Source: Clostridia bacterium (GTDB taxonomy: Bacteria > Bacillota > Clostridia > Lachnospirales > Anaerotignaceae). Taken from it: a stretch of 64,000 bases of DNA. The first letter of the stretch is position 1. Each line of letters begins with the position of its first letter. Positions 8,349 to 17,571 of the stretch are shown in pieces. The stretch is from positions 182,967-246,966 of the forward strand of contig JALCQR010000003.1 of assembly GCA_022651385.1 (NCBI GenBank), read 5' to 3'. The position numbers were made by a program, and so were the translations under genes. The notes below the pieces were generated by a model. That model searched no databases and was not told where the DNA came from. It saw only the letters and a program-made list of their open reading frames with translations.

Positions 8349-9437
8349 ATGGAAAGAGTTTATAATTTCTCGGCAGGACCTTCAATGCTGCCTCTTGAGG
8401 TACTTGAACAGGCTCAAAAAGAATTTGTTAATTATAAGAACACAGGGATGTCAGTTATGGAAATGAGTCACCGCTCAAAAGATTTTGAAGATATTATTTT
8501 TAAAGCTGAAGATGATTTAAGAGACCTTATGGCCATTCCTGATAATTATTCCGTTCTGTTTCTTCAGGGCGGAGGCTCAACACAGTTTGCAATGATTCCG
8601 CTTAATCTTATGAACAAAAATCATAAGGCCGACTATGTTAAAACAGGCCAGTGGTCGAAAAAAGCAATTGCTGAAGCTAAAAGGTACGGCAATGTAAATG
8701 TTGTTGCTTCATCAGAGGACAAAACATTCACATATATACCAAAGCTTGACCCGGCTAAATTTGATAAAGACGCTGATTATTTTTATATGACTTTAAACAA
8801 CACAATTTACGGCACACATATTCCGGACAATATGATTCCGGACACAGGGAATGTACCGAGAGTAGGAGACATGAGCTCAAATATACTTGCAGAAAGATAT
8901 GACGTTTCAAAATTCGGCCTTATATTTGCCGGAGCTCAGAAAAACCTTGGCCCTGCCGGGGTAACAATTGCCATTGTCAGAAAAGACCTTATGGGAAATG
9001 CAATGGATTTCACTCCTACAATGCTCAGATATGACACCCATGCCGAAAAGCGTTCGCTTTACAATACACCGCCGACATATTCAATTTATTTTGCAGGCCT
9101 TGTGTTCCAGTGGGTAAAGAAAATGGGCGGCATTGACGCAATGCAGAAAATAAATGAAGAAAAAGCAGCTATTGTTTACAAATTCCTTGATGAATCCGAC
9201 TTTTTCAAAGGAACGGTAGTACCTGAAAACCGCTCGCTTATGAACGCACCGTTTGTTCTTCCTACAGAGGAACTTAACGCAAAATTTATTGCCGAGGCAA
9301 AGGCAAAAGGATTTGTAAATTTAAAAGGCCACAGAACAGTAGGCGGCATGAGAGCATCAATGTATAACGCAATGCCAATTGAAGGCGTTAAAAAACTTGT
9401 GGAATTTATGAAAAAATTCGAAACGGAAAACAAATAA
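8349..9437 (+). CDS. serC: Phosphoserine aminotransferase
   Basis: PLP enzyme converting 3-phosphohydroxypyruvate and glutamate to phosphoserine, the second step of serine synthesis. At 362 residues it has the family's length. The N-terminus ([11 protein letters not shown]) is characteristic, the PLP lysine is K198 in [12 protein letters not shown], and LQGGGSTQF forms part of the cofactor site. AAGGAGG precedes the ATG. It is first in an operon with serA, 23 bases away, and is controlled by the serine T-box. No serB is present in the window. Confidence 0.97.
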   Translation: MERVYNFSAGPSMLPLEVLEQAQKEFVNYKNTGMSVMEMSHRSKDFEDIIFKAEDDLRDLMAIPDNYSVLFLQGGGSTQFAMIPLNLMNKNHKADYVKTGQWSKKAIAEAKRYGNVNVVASSEDKTFTYIPKLDPAKFDKDADYFYMTLNNTIYGTHIPDNMIPDTGNVPRVGDMSSNILAERYDVSKFGLIFAGAQKNLGPAGVTIAIVRKDLMGNAMDFTPTMLRYDTHAEKRSLYNTPPTYSIYFAGLVFQWVKKMGGIDAMQKINEEKAAIVYKFLDESDFFKGTVVPENRSLMNAPFVLPTEELNAKFIAEAKAKGFVNLKGHRTVGGMRASMYNAMPIEGVKKLVEFMKKFETENK

Positions 9438-9460
9438 ATCATAATTTAAGGAGAGTAAAA

Positions 9461-10633
9461 ATGTATAATATTTTGACATTAAACGCAATATCACCAAAGG
9501 GACTTAATAAACTCCCATCCGATGAGTTTTGCATTTCAGATAAAAGCGAAAATCCAGACGGCATAATAGTAAGAAGTGCTGACATGCACTCATATGAATT
9601 ACCTAAAACACTTCTTGCAATAGCAAGAGCCGGTGCCGGAACAAACAATATTCCTTCTGACAAATGCGCCGAAAAGGGTGTCGTAGTATTTAACACACCC
9701 GGAGCAAACGCAAACGCCGTTAAAGAACTTGTAATATGCGGACTTCTTCTTTCATCAAGAAAAATTGTTGAAGCCTATGAATGGACAAAAACATTAAAAG
9801 GCCAGCCTGATATGTCAAAACTTGTGGAAGCCGGCAAAAAGAAGTTTGCCGGTCCTGAAATACTCGGCAAAAAACTTGGTGTTCTCGGTCTCGGAGCCGT
9901 AGGCGTACAGGTAGCAAATGCCGCTGTGGCACTCGGAATGAAGGTAGTAGGTTATGACCCTTTCCTTTCTTTAAGCAACGCTTGGCATATTTCATGCGAG
10001 GTTTGTCTTGCAACTACAGTTGAAAAAGTATTTGAAGAATGTGATTATGTTACAATACATATCCCTCAAAATCCTTCAACAATTGGAATGTTTAATAAGG
10101 AAGTTTTATCCCATGCCAAAAAGGGCTGCCGTCTTCTTAATTTTTCAAGAGGCGGTCTTGTAGTTGACGACGATATCAAAGCCGCTCTTGAGGACGGAAC
10201 CCTTGCTAAATATGTAACCGACTTTGCAAGCGAAACCCTTCTCGGTCTTGAAAATGTAATAGCTTTGCCTCATTTGGGCGCTTCGACACCGGAGTCTGAG
10301 GAAAACTGTGCCGTAATGGCCGCTCTTGAGGTAAGCGATTTCTTAAAATACGGAAACATTAAAAATTCAGTTAATTACCCTAACTGCGAAGCTCCATACA
10401 CAGGCAAGGCAAGAGTCACAATAGCACATAAAAATATACCTAATATGGTAGGTTCAATAACAAGTGTATTTGCAAAATATAATTTGAACATTGATAACAT
10501 GATAAATAAAAGCAAAGGAAACTGGGCATATACAATACTTGACCTTGACACACTTGATGGGAAAAACAGTATAGCAAATGAGCTCGGCAAATTAAACGGC
10601 GTTGTTAAAGCAAGAATTGTAAGAGAAAATTAA
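9461..10633 (+). CDS. serA: D-3-phosphoglycerate dehydrogenase (short form with ACT domain)
   Basis: Oxidises 3-phosphoglycerate to 3-phosphohydroxypyruvate, the committed step of serine synthesis. At 390 residues this is the short type. A substrate domain is followed by the Rossmann motif GLGAVG at 143-148, the catalytic Arg in NFSRGGLVVDD near 229 and the catalytic His in ALPHLGAST near 278. A single C-terminal ACT domain starts near residue 318 and is presumably where serine feedback acts. The order serC-serA, reversed from pathway order, is common in Clostridia. Confidence 0.96.
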   Translation: MYNILTLNAISPKGLNKLPSDEFCISDKSENPDGIIVRSADMHSYELPKTLLAIARAGAGTNNIPSDKCAEKGVVVFNTPGANANAVKELVICGLLLSSRKIVEAYEWTKTLKGQPDMSKLVEAGKKKFAGPEILGKKLGVLGLGAVGVQVANAAVALGMKVVGYDPFLSLSNAWHISCEVCLATTVEKVFEECDYVTIHIPQNPSTIGMFNKEVLSHAKKGCRLLNFSRGGLVVDDDIKAALEDGTLAKYVTDFASETLLGLENVIALPHLGASTPESEENCAVMAALEVSDFLKYGNIKNSVNYPNCEAPYTGKARVTIAHKNIPNMVGSITSVFAKYNLNIDNMINKSKGNWAYTILDLDTLDGKNSIANELGKLNGVVKARIVREN

Positions 10634-10645
10634 GTTTGTTCTCTT

Positions 10646-10680
10646 TTGCCGCTGACGGATTTCCGTCGGCGGTTTTTTAT
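10646..10680 (+). terminator. Hairpin terminator or attenuator after serA
   Basis: GCCGCTGACGGA pairs with CCGTCGGCGG, followed by a TTTTTT run, 12 bases after the serA stop and just before the ribosome binding site of the DUF1015 gene. It would separate expression of serC-serA from the third gene, with partial read-through possible. Confidence 0.75.
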
Positions 10681-10696
10681 CAGAGAGGTGATTATT

Positions 10697-11920
10697 ATGG
10701 CAGTAATTAAGCCATTTATGGCTGTACGTCCAAAAGATGAATTGGTAAAACAAGTAGCGTCATTGCCATATGATGTACTTAGCAGTGACGAAGCAAAACA
10801 TGCGGTTGAAAGCAACCCGTATTCATTTCTTCATGTCGGAAAAGCGGAAATTGACACAAACGATACATCGGGAAACAACATATATAAAAAGGCTTCCGAA
10901 AACCTTAAATATATGATTGACACCGGAATATTAGTCAAGGAAAACAAGCCTTGCCTTTACGCATACCGTCTTATAAGAAACGGGCATGTTCAGACAGGCA
11001 TAGCTGCCTGCACATCAATAGACGAGTATTTAAACGGCACAATTAAAAAACATGAGCTCACAAGAACTGAAAAAGAAAACGAGCGTTTAAAATATATTGA
11101 ATACTGCAGCGCTCAGACAGGCCCAATTTATTTAACATATGCCCCAAACGAGAATATAAAAGAGATAACCGAAAAAATAACACAGGCAAATCCGTTATAT
11201 GATTTCACATCATTCGGAAATGTGCGCCATACCGTTTGGAAAATAGACGACGTAAAGACAATAAACGAACTTGTGAAAAATTTCAAGCATGTAAAAAATC
11301 TGTATATAGCCGACGGTCATCACAGAAACGCAGCAGCCGCAAAATACGCTATTGAAAGACGAAATTACGGTGATTCTGACAATGAGTATAATTACTGTAT
11401 GTCGGTGCTGTTTCCGTCAGATGAGCTGGAGGTTTTAGAATATAACAGACTTGTAAAAGATTTAAACGGGCTTGACACAGACAGCTTTTTTGAAAAATTA
11501 AGCGAGAAATTTTATATCTGCCCTTTAAATACCGATAAACCGTTTCACCCTCTTATGCCTCATCAGTTCGGAATGTTTCTTGACGGAAAGCGGTATATGC
11601 TCACAGCCGCCGAGGGAACAGTTCCAAACGATACTATAGGAGGTCTTGATGTGTCAATACTTCAAGACTGTGTTTTTGAGCCGATACTTGGCATAACCGA
11701 TACAAGAAATGACAGCCGCATAAGTTTTATGGGCGGAGTAAGAAGTCTTGAGGAGCTTGAAAAAAAAGCACTGACTGAAAATTACAGACTTGCGTTTTCA
11801 TTATACCCTCCTGAAATTAAGGACATAAAAGAGATTGCCGATGAAGGAAAAACCGTTCCTCCTAAATCCACATGGTTTGAGCCAAAACTTTTAAGCGGTC
11901 TTTTTGTTCATATAGTCTGA
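10697..11920 (+). CDS. DUF1015 family protein
   Basis: A 407-residue soluble protein of the DUF1015 family, which is often found next to serA/serC in anaerobic Firmicutes and whose activity is, as far as I know, not established. Conserved stretches visible here are the N-terminal IKPFMAVRP, PYDVLSSDEA, the central LYIADGHHRNAAA (a His-rich, probably catalytic or metal-binding signature) and the C-terminal PPKSTWFEPKLLSGLF. The ATG at 10697 follows AGAGAGG; the upstream frame overlaps the terminator and is rejected. Context suggests a role related to serine or phosphoserine metabolism (inference). Confidence 0.85.
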   Translation: MAVIKPFMAVRPKDELVKQVASLPYDVLSSDEAKHAVESNPYSFLHVGKAEIDTNDTSGNNIYKKASENLKYMIDTGILVKENKPCLYAYRLIRNGHVQTGIAACTSIDEYLNGTIKKHELTRTEKENERLKYIEYCSAQTGPIYLTYAPNENIKEITEKITQANPLYDFTSFGNVRHTVWKIDDVKTINELVKNFKHVKNLYIADGHHRNAAAAKYAIERRNYGDSDNEYNYCMSVLFPSDELEVLEYNRLVKDLNGLDTDSFFEKLSEKFYICPLNTDKPFHPLMPHQFGMFLDGKRYMLTAAEGTVPNDTIGGLDVSILQDCVFEPILGITDTRNDSRISFMGGVRSLEELEKKALTENYRLAFSLYPPEIKDIKEIADEGKTVPPKSTWFEPKLLSGLFVHIV

Positions 11921-12243
11921 AAATTTATAAGTTTTACTGCACGGCCTCAAGTGTTGGTGCCGAAGGCTATTAAAATTTACGGCCGCACTTTTTAAAGGGC
12001 GGTCAGGGTTTTGTGAGGAAGTCCCAAGGTCTTAAATTAAATATGTTTCACTTATTATTCCGCAAGGATAACAATGTTTAAAAAAATGTGCAGGAAAACT
12101 TTTCTTTAAAAATACGCCAATAGCAGTTTAAAACCAGTGGGACTCCGTCCCACCGACCTTGCAAGCCTTTAAAAAGGCTTGACCTAAACTTTAATAGCCT
12201 CCGGCACTCAGCCGGAATAATCCAACAAAACTTATACTTTCAA
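11919..12243. repeat. MITE-like inverted-repeat element, copy A
   Basis: A gene-free 325-base segment with imperfect terminal inverted repeats of about 65 bases. The outer arms share TATAAGTTTT (11926-11935 against 12236-12227). The inner arms share the GTGCCG.AGGCTATTAAA type sequence (11957-11979 against 12207-12185). Inside are the palindromes AAGCCTTTAAAAAGGCTT and GTGGGACTCCGTCCCAC. Its right part, read on the minus strand, matches the core of copy B at 35.8 kb. It encodes no transposase. Confidence 0.65.
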
Positions 12244-12248
12244 GCAAT

Positions 12249-12284
12249 AAAAAAACAGGGTAAATACATACCCTGTTTTGTTTT
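12249..12284. terminator. Terminator of rny
   Basis: AACAGGGTA and TACCCTGTT arms around a 6-base loop with A and T tracts on both sides, so it can act in either direction. It lies 20 bases after the rny stop. Confidence 0.8.
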
Positions 12285-12302
12285 CAGTTTTAATTTATTT
12301 TA

Positions 12303-13868
12303 TTATTTTGCGTATTCCGTTGCTCTTGTTTCTCTAATTAGACTAACTTTTATCTGTCCCGGATAATCTAGCTCTTCCTCTACCCTTTTTGCAATGTCTC
12401 TTGCAAGCAAAGTAAGCTCATCATCGTTTATCTCTTCTGGTATTACTATAATGCGGAGTTCACGTCCCGCCTGTATAGCAAATGATTTTTCAACACCCTT
12501 AAACGAGTTTCCGATTTCCTCAAGTTTTTCAAGTCGTTTAATATAGCTTTCAAGTGTTTCTCGTCTTGCACCAGGTCTCGCTGCAGAAATAGCATCGGCA
12601 GCCTGTACAAGAACCGCAATGACGCTCTGAGGATCAACATCACCATGATGTGCCTCAACAGCATTTATAACTATGTCAGATTCTTTATGCTTTTTAAGTA
12701 TGCTTACGCCAATGCTTACATGCGAACCCTCTACCTCATGATCAATGCTCTTGCCTATATCATGAAGAAGACCAGCACGTTTGGCTAAATTAACATCAAC
12801 ACCAAGTTCCGCTGCCATTATACCGGCAAGATGTGAAACTTCAATTGAATGTTTAAGTACATTCTGTCCATAGCTTGTCCTGTATTTCAGCTTTCCGAGA
12901 AGTTTAATAATTTCAGGATGAAGGCCGTTAACACCTGTTTCAAATGTAGCGGACTCACCTTCTTCGCGGATAGTGGTTTCAACTTCTTTCTTAGCCTTTT
13001 CAACCATTTCCTCAATTCTTGGCGGGTGAACACGTCCGTCAACAATAAGCTTTTCAAGTGCTATTCTGGCAACCTCACGCCTTACCGGATCAAAGCCTGA
13101 AAGTATTACAGCTTCAGGAGTATCATCTATAATAAGATCAATTCCTGTAAGTGTCTCAAGAGCCCTTATGTTACGTCCCTCACGTCCTATTATTCTTCCC
13201 TTCATTTCGTCGTTTGGAAGCTGTACAACAGATACCGTAGTTTCCGTAACATGATCCACAGCACATCTTTGAATAGCATTGGCAACAATTTCTTTTGCCT
13301 TTCTGTCGGCATCCATTTTTGCCCTGCCTTCGATGTCTCTTACCATAATAGCCGCTTCATGCTTCACATCGTTTTCGATGTTATTGAGCAGATAATTCTT
13401 TGCTTCTTCTTTAGTGAGTCCTGAAATTCTTTCAAGTTCAGCAAGCTGTTTTTCATGAATTACTTGAATCTCTTCTTTCTTCTTTTCCAAGTCCTCCACT
13501 TTTTTACTCATTTGCTCTTCTTTCTTTTCAAGTGAGTCAGCTTTTCTGTCGAGAGAATCCTCTTTCTGAACAAGACGTCTTTCTGTTCTTGAAAGTTCAT
13601 TTTTCCTTTCCCTGACTTCTTTTTCAAGCTCATTTTTCGTCTTCAGACTTTCTTCTTTGGCTTCCAGCAGAATTTCTTTTTTCTTTGCCTCAGCTTCTTT
13701 TTTAGCATCGTTTACAATTTTTTCCGCTTTATCTTCAGCAACGCCTAATTTCGCTTCAGCAACATGCTTTCTATAGGCAATGCCTATTGCAACGCCAAGA
13801 AGGATTCCAATAACTGCACCAATAATAACTATCGGAAACACCCCCTTTATTAAATTTTCAATGAACAT
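12303..13868 (-). CDS. rny: Ribonuclease Y
   Basis: Membrane-anchored endoribonuclease that initiates mRNA decay in Gram-positive bacteria. The 521 residues are in family order: an N-terminal membrane helix (about 10-30), a long charged coiled coil (about 35-160), a KH domain with [15 protein letters not shown] near 215-230, then an HD domain with [12 protein letters not shown] near 362-375. The ATG at 13868 lacks a clear ribosome binding site. A GGGGGTG sequence sits nine codons inside, beside an in-frame GTG at 13841, so a slightly shorter protein is possible. It is monocistronic. Confidence 0.94.
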   Translation of the reverse strand: MFIENLIKGVFPIVIIGAVIGILLGVAIGIAYRKHVAEAKLGVAEDKAEKIVNDAKKEAEAKKKEILLEAKEESLKTKNELEKEVRERKNELSRTERRLVQKEDSLDRKADSLEKKEEQMSKKVEDLEKKKEEIQVIHEKQLAELERISGLTKEEAKNYLLNNIENDVKHEAAIMVRDIEGRAKMDADRKAKEIVANAIQRCAVDHVTETTVSVVQLPNDEMKGRIIGREGRNIRALETLTGIDLIIDDTPEAVILSGFDPVRREVARIALEKLIVDGRVHPPRIEEMVEKAKKEVETTIREEGESATFETGVNGLHPEIIKLLGKLKYRTSYGQNVLKHSIEVSHLAGIMAAELGVDVNLAKRAGLLHDIGKSIDHEVEGSHVSIGVSILKKHKESDIVINAVEAHHGDVDPQSVIAVLVQAADAISAARPGARRETLESYIKRLEKLEEIGNSFKGVEKSFAIQAGRELRIIVIPEEINDDELTLLARDIAKRVEEELDYPGQIKVSLIRETRATEYAK

Positions 13869-14054
13869 TTACACGGCACAAAGCCGCTTTTATTATATTA
13901 TATCATTTCAACAATTATGTCAAGTCTGTTTTAGTTTTGCAATTATCTGAAATAAAAAAATGCACAAATATCTTATAAAACATCAATATTTTTTAGACTT
14001 TATATATAAAAATCGTCTGTTGTAATATTATGTCTTTTTATACAATTATAAACT

Positions 14055-15107
14055 TTACACAATAAATGAATTTATGTTATCAATGTCAATTGCCGGATTC
14101 AAAACAATGTTAACTGCATCTGCTATAACAACTGACAATCTGTCGATAACCGCGTCAACTTCCTTAGGAGTGACAAACATATTTCCTGAATAAGGGCTCA
14201 TGGCGTCACATATAGCGTCGTATTTTTCTTCTTCGCAAAGCTGCGAAAGTGTCTGATAAAAAAGCTCGCCTTTTTTTGTGCTTTTAATCATATCCTCAAG
14301 AATACTGTCAAGAGTGTCGTTTACAAGTGTTGCCGCGTCAACAACGGTAGGAACCCCTATGGCTATAACAGGTATACCGAGTGTTTCATTATTTAAAGGC
14401 ATTCTGCCGTTTCCGACTCCGGCTCCGGGATTTATGCCGGTATCAGAAATCTGTATAGCCGAATTTATTCTGCTTACACTTCTTGCGGCAAGAGCGTCAA
14501 TTGCTATGACAACATCCGGTTTTGCCCTTTCCACAATTCCCCTTATTATTTCTCCGGTTTCTATTCCTGTTATACCCAGCACTCCCGGCGAAACGGCAGA
14601 CACATTTCCCACTTTTCCTTTCATCTCATCAGGCAGAGTATCCTTAATATGGCGTGTAACAAGTATCTTTTCGGCGGCTTTTGGCCCAAGAGCATCCGGC
14701 GTTACGTTCCAGTTTCCCAAACCCACTACCAAAACCTTAGGATCTTTATAATCTTTTAGCAATGTTTTAAGGCTACCTGCAAGGGCTTCAGTTACTTTCT
14801 TTTTGTAATAAACATCATTGTTTCTAAGCTCCCTGCATTCAATGGTTATATAGCTTCCTATTGGTTTTTTCATTTTCATGCTGCCTTTTTCGTTTAGTAT
14901 ATAAACGCTTGTAACAGTCATTTTCTCGTCTTCATACGTATCCACGTCGACGCCGTCAGGCCCATGTCCGTACTTCTTGTTTAAATACTCATGGTTTTCA
15001 ACGGCAAGGTCAGTTCTTACATTATCTCTTTTTTCATTTTCTTTATATTTAATATCTTTAATGTCTTTGTTATTTTTCTCATCTTTGTTTTTAGTGCTTT
15101 TTGACAT
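14055..15107 (-). CDS. gpr: GPR germination endopeptidase
   Basis: Spore protease that cleaves small acid-soluble spore proteins (SASPs) at germination; family A25, made as an inactive zymogen. 350 residues. VRTDLAVE (about 30-37) marks the usual pro-peptide junction, so the pro-peptide here is about 30 residues, very Lys/Asp/Asn-rich and longer than the Bacillus one of about 15. Conserved core stretches include VVGLGNWNVTPDALGPKAA, DVVIAIDALAARS and GINPGAGVGN. It is divergent from sigK. Its likely substrate, a SASP with a matching cleavage motif, is encoded at 49.0 kb. Confidence 0.95.
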   Translation of the reverse strand: MSKSTKNKDEKNNKDIKDIKYKENEKRDNVRTDLAVENHEYLNKKYGHGPDGVDVDTYEDEKMTVTSVYILNEKGSMKMKKPIGSYITIECRELRNNDVYYKKKVTEALAGSLKTLLKDYKDPKVLVVGLGNWNVTPDALGPKAAEKILVTRHIKDTLPDEMKGKVGNVSAVSPGVLGITGIETGEIIRGIVERAKPDVVIAIDALAARSVSRINSAIQISDTGINPGAGVGNGRMPLNNETLGIPVIAIGVPTVVDAATLVNDTLDSILEDMIKSTKKGELFYQTLSQLCEEEKYDAICDAMSPYSGNMFVTPKEVDAVIDRLSVVIADAVNIVLNPAIDIDNINSFIV

Positions 15108-15227
15108 GTTTTTCCCTCCTAACAGTTTATACTATTTTCTTCACAGTACGTACTTTTTATGCATAGACAAACACAAATATGTTTTTTTCGAATATATATA
15201 TAGTATCTTGCTTTCAGGAGGTATCTT

Positions 15228-15914
15228 GTGACAGGATTTGCTTTTTTGATGCTTTTTTTTATGGCATGCACAAGCGCATTTCCAAAACCTCTTTCTCGCA
15301 GTGAGGAAGAAAAGTACCTCAGACAGTATTTTGACGGCAGCACAGAAGCCAAAAACATTTTGATTGAGCATAATTTACGGCTTGTGGCGCATGTTTCCAA
15401 AAAGTATATATCTTCCGGCATAGATAACGACGACCTTATATCTATAGGAACCATAGGATTAATCAAAGGAATATCATCTTTTGATGAAAACAGAAAAACC
15501 AGACTTGCAACTTATTGTGCCAAATGTATCGAAAACGAGATACTCATGTATTTAAGGTCACTGAGAAAATCCGCAAACGATATTTTTTTGCAGGAACCAA
15601 TAAGCAAAGACAAAGACGGCAACGAAATAACAGTAATGGAGATGATAGCCGACCAAGGCGATACAGTATCCGACAAAGCGGAAACCAATCTCCAAACAAA
15701 GCAGCTTTATCAAAAACTTGATTCTGTGCTTACAAAACGTGAAAAACTTATACTTTGCCTAAGATACGGAATAGGCGTAAAAAAAGAACTTACACAGCGT
15801 GAAATCTCAAAAAAACTTGGTATATCGAGGTCTTATGTTTCAAGAATTGAAAAGAAAGCGATTAAAAAACTATCCGATGATTTTAAAAAGAGCAAAAAAA
15901 ATAGCCGAAGGTAA
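15228..15914 (+). CDS. sigK: Sporulation sigma factor K, with pro-sequence
   Basis: Late mother-cell sigma factor directing coat and cortex genes. 228 residues. The first 20 or so (MTGFAFLMLFFMACTSAFPK) are hydrophobic, like the membrane-tethering pro-sequence removed by SpoIVFB in Bacillus. Region 2 follows with NILIEHNLRLVAHVSKKY, DLISIGTIGLIKGI and LATYCAKCIENEILMYLR. Region 4 ends with the helix-turn-helix LTQREISKKLGISRSYVSRIEKKA. The start is GTG at 15228 with CAGGAGG 7 bases upstream. The gene is continuous, with no skin-type insertion. It is divergent from gpr. Confidence 0.95.
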   Translation: MTGFAFLMLFFMACTSAFPKPLSRSEEEKYLRQYFDGSTEAKNILIEHNLRLVAHVSKKYISSGIDNDDLISIGTIGLIKGISSFDENRKTRLATYCAKCIENEILMYLRSLRKSANDIFLQEPISKDKDGNEITVMEMIADQGDTVSDKAETNLQTKQLYQKLDSVLTKREKLILCLRYGIGVKKELTQREISKKLGISRSYVSRIEKKAIKKLSDDFKKSKKNSRR

Positions 15915-15946
15915 AATAACCCTCGGCGGTACATATAGGTTTATAA

Positions 15947-16207
15947 TTAAAGAGCGTTTACTTGTTTTGTAAGGCTTGATTTCTTTCTTGCAGCAGCGTT
16001 TCTGTGAAGTATGCCTTTGCTGTAAGCCTTGTCAATTGCAACGATAGCCGGTGCAAGAGCAGCTTTTGCAGCATCCTTGTCACCTGCATTTATAGCAACT
16101 GCAACTTTCTTCATTGCAGTTTTTGTGCTTGATTTAATCATTTTATTTCTCATTGCTTTTTTAGCAATAATTTTAACTCTTTTTTTAGCTGATTTGATAT
16201 TTGCCAC
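15947..16207 (-). CDS. rpsT: 30S ribosomal protein S20
   Basis: An 86-residue basic helical protein that binds 16S rRNA in the small subunit. The N-terminus ANIKSAKKRVKI and the Lys/Ala-rich helices with KGILHRNAAARKKS near the C-terminus are diagnostic. GGAGG precedes the start. It lies downstream of rplT, 28 bases away, an unusual partner, and may be part of the same transcript. Confidence 0.96.
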   Translation of the reverse strand: MANIKSAKKRVKIIAKKAMRNKMIKSSTKTAMKKVAVAINAGDKDAAKAALAPAIVAIDKAYSKGILHRNAAARKKSSLTKQVNAL

Positions 16208-16235
16208 GTGTATTTCCTCCCAATCCTATTTAAAA

Positions 16236-16592
16236 TTAATTTAACTGTGCTTTTGCAGCGTCAACAAGCTGTGTAAATCCTGCTGCATCACATACAGCAA
16301 GGTCTGCAAGCATTTTTCTGTTTATATCTATGCCCGCAAGCTTTAATCCGTGCATAAGCTGGCTGTAAGAAATACTGTTTGCTCTGGCAGCAGCATTGAT
16401 TCTTGTAATCCAAAGAGATCTGTATTCTCTTTTTGTCTGTTTTCTTCCGGCAAATGCGTAAGCCATTGCCTTCATTACAGACTGTTTTGCCACTCTATAT
16501 TGTTTTGATCTTGCTCCTCTGTAACCTCTTGCAAGTTTAATTACTTTCTTATGTCTTTTTCTCGCGTTAAGCGCACCTTTAACTCTTGCCAT
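16236..16592 (-). CDS. rplT: 50S ribosomal protein L20
   Basis: A 118-residue large-subunit assembly protein that binds 23S rRNA. In Bacillus it represses its own operon by binding the infC leader. Characteristic stretches are [42 protein letters not shown] and [18 protein letters not shown]. It is the third gene of infC-rpmI-rplT, with GGAGG upstream. The leader upstream of infC has the fold expected for L20 control. Confidence 0.97.
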   Translation of the reverse strand: MARVKGALNARKRHKKVIKLARGYRGARSKQYRVAKQSVMKAMAYAFAGRKQTKREYRSLWITRINAAARANSISYSQLMHGLKLAGIDINRKMLADLAVCDAAGFTQLVDAAKAQLN

Positions 16593-16624
16593 TATAAAAC
16601 TCCTCCTTCAAATTCCGGGTAAAA

Positions 16625-16825
16625 TTAATCGTAAGGTAATAATTTCTTTTTGATGCTTGTAAGAACAGTCTTGTCTGTCAATGTAGACTTTCTCAAGTTT
16701 CTTTTTCTCTTAGTTGATTTTTTACCAAGAATATGCTGAGTATTAGCTTTATGTCTTGAAAGCTGACCTGTACCTGTTACTTTAAAACGTTTTGCAACTG
16801 CTCTCTTTGTTTTTAACTTAGGCAT
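16625..16825 (-). CDS. rpmI: 50S ribosomal protein L35
   Basis: A 66-residue basic large-subunit protein; the N-terminus [20 protein letters not shown] is diagnostic. I chose the ATG at 16825, with AGGAGG 8 bases upstream, rather than a longer frame running into infC. It lies between infC and rplT in the conserved order. Confidence 0.96.
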   Translation of the reverse strand: MPKLKTKRAVAKRFKVTGTGQLSRHKANTQHILGKKSTKRKRNLRKSTLTDKTVLTSIKKKLLPYD

Positions 16826-16862
16826 TTTAAAAATCCTCCTTAAATGTTTACAAATATATATA

Positions 16863-17369
16863 TCAAGCTTTAGGAGCAAGGAACATAACAAGACTTCTTG
16901 CTTCCATTTTAGGAGCCTTATCAATTACGCCAAATTCAGCGATCTGAGAAGCAAAATCATCAAGTATGGCCTCGCCTGATTTTGAATGTCCAATCTCACG
17001 TCCCCTGAAACGGATACTAACCTTAACTTTATCACCATTTTTCAAAAATTCTATGGCTTTCTTTACCTTGACCTGAACATCATGAGTATCGATACTTGGG
17101 GAAAGTCTTAGTTCCTTAATTTCTATGACCTTTTGCTTCTTTTTAGCCTCTTTTTCTTTTTTAGCCATATCAAAACGGTATTTTCCGTAATCCATAATCT
17201 TGCATACAGGCGGTTTTGCGCCCGGCGCTATTTTTACAAGATCAAGTCTTCTGTCATCGGCAATTTTCTGTGCCTCTTTTGATGGAACAATTCCAACCTG
17301 CTTGCCGTCATAGTCTATAAGTCTAACTTCTTTGTCCCTTATTTGTTCGTTTATCATTAACTCAGTAAT
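16863..17369 (-). CDS. infC: Translation initiation factor IF-3, probable ATT start
   Basis: Binds the 30S subunit, prevents premature 50S joining and proofreads initiation codons. The sequence has the N-domain ([19 protein letters not shown]), a Lys-rich linker ([12 protein letters not shown]) and the C-domain ([33 protein letters not shown]). An in-frame ATG lies at 17357, but AGGAGG is 21 bases from it. An in-frame ATT at 17369 is 9 bases from the same site, giving a 168-residue protein beginning (M)TELMINEQ. Non-ATG starts such as AUU are a known feature of infC, because IF-3 discriminates against them and so regulates itself. Confidence 0.93.
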   Translation of the reverse strand: MTELMINEQIRDKEVRLIDYDGKQVGIVPSKEAQKIADDRRLDLVKIAPGAKPPVCKIMDYGKYRFDMAKKEKEAKKKQKVIEIKELRLSPSIDTHDVQVKVKKAIEFLKNGDKVKVSIRFRGREIGHSKSGEAILDDFASQIAEFGVIDKAPKMEARSLVMFLAPKA

Positions 17370-17393
17370 AGCTCAGCACCTCCTAAAAATAAT

Positions 17394-17520
17394 AAAAAAA
17401 AGTGGATAGACAGACTATCCACATAAAACGCATTTACATTCTTGAAAAAATCAAGAAACCGTATTAACCAAGACCGCCTTATGCGGCAAGGTGAGAAGTG
17501 GATACTTCTTCTTTGTTACC
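17394..17520 (-). promoter_or_regulatory. L20-type leader with attenuator upstream of infC
   Basis: A terminator hairpin (GTGGATAG, 17422-17415, pairing with CTATCCAC, 17409-17402, then seven T on the minus strand) precedes infC. An upstream copy of the 3' arm, TATCCACTT (17504-17496), can pair instead with GTGGATAG and form an antiterminator. Mutually exclusive folding of this kind is how the Firmicute L20 leader works; L20 binding would favour termination. Confidence 0.8.
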
Positions 17521-17526
17521 TAAAGC

Positions 17527-17555
17527 AGTATACCACTTTCATCCGCTGCCGTCAA
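17527..17555 (-). promoter_or_regulatory. Promoter of infC-rpmI-rplT
   Basis: TTGACG (17555-17550) and TATACT (17532-17527) with a 17-base spacer on the minus strand, about 10 bases before the L20-type leader and just downstream of the thrS stop codon. Confidence 0.75.
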
Positions 17556-17571
17556 GGACAATTTATCAGAA

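Noticed and set aside
14278-14751. Long antisense ORFs over gpr, glgC, leuC, the TRAP permease and others
   Set aside because: They mirror real genes with conserved motifs, have no ribosome binding sites and show Ser/Pro-rich shadow composition.
15228-15914. skin-type element in sigK
   Set aside because: The sigK reading frame is continuous and no recombinase gene is nearby.
15905-15935. Terminator between sigK and rpsT
   Set aside because: CCGAAGG and CCCTCGG pair with a mismatch, but there is no T-run on either side; too weak to call.
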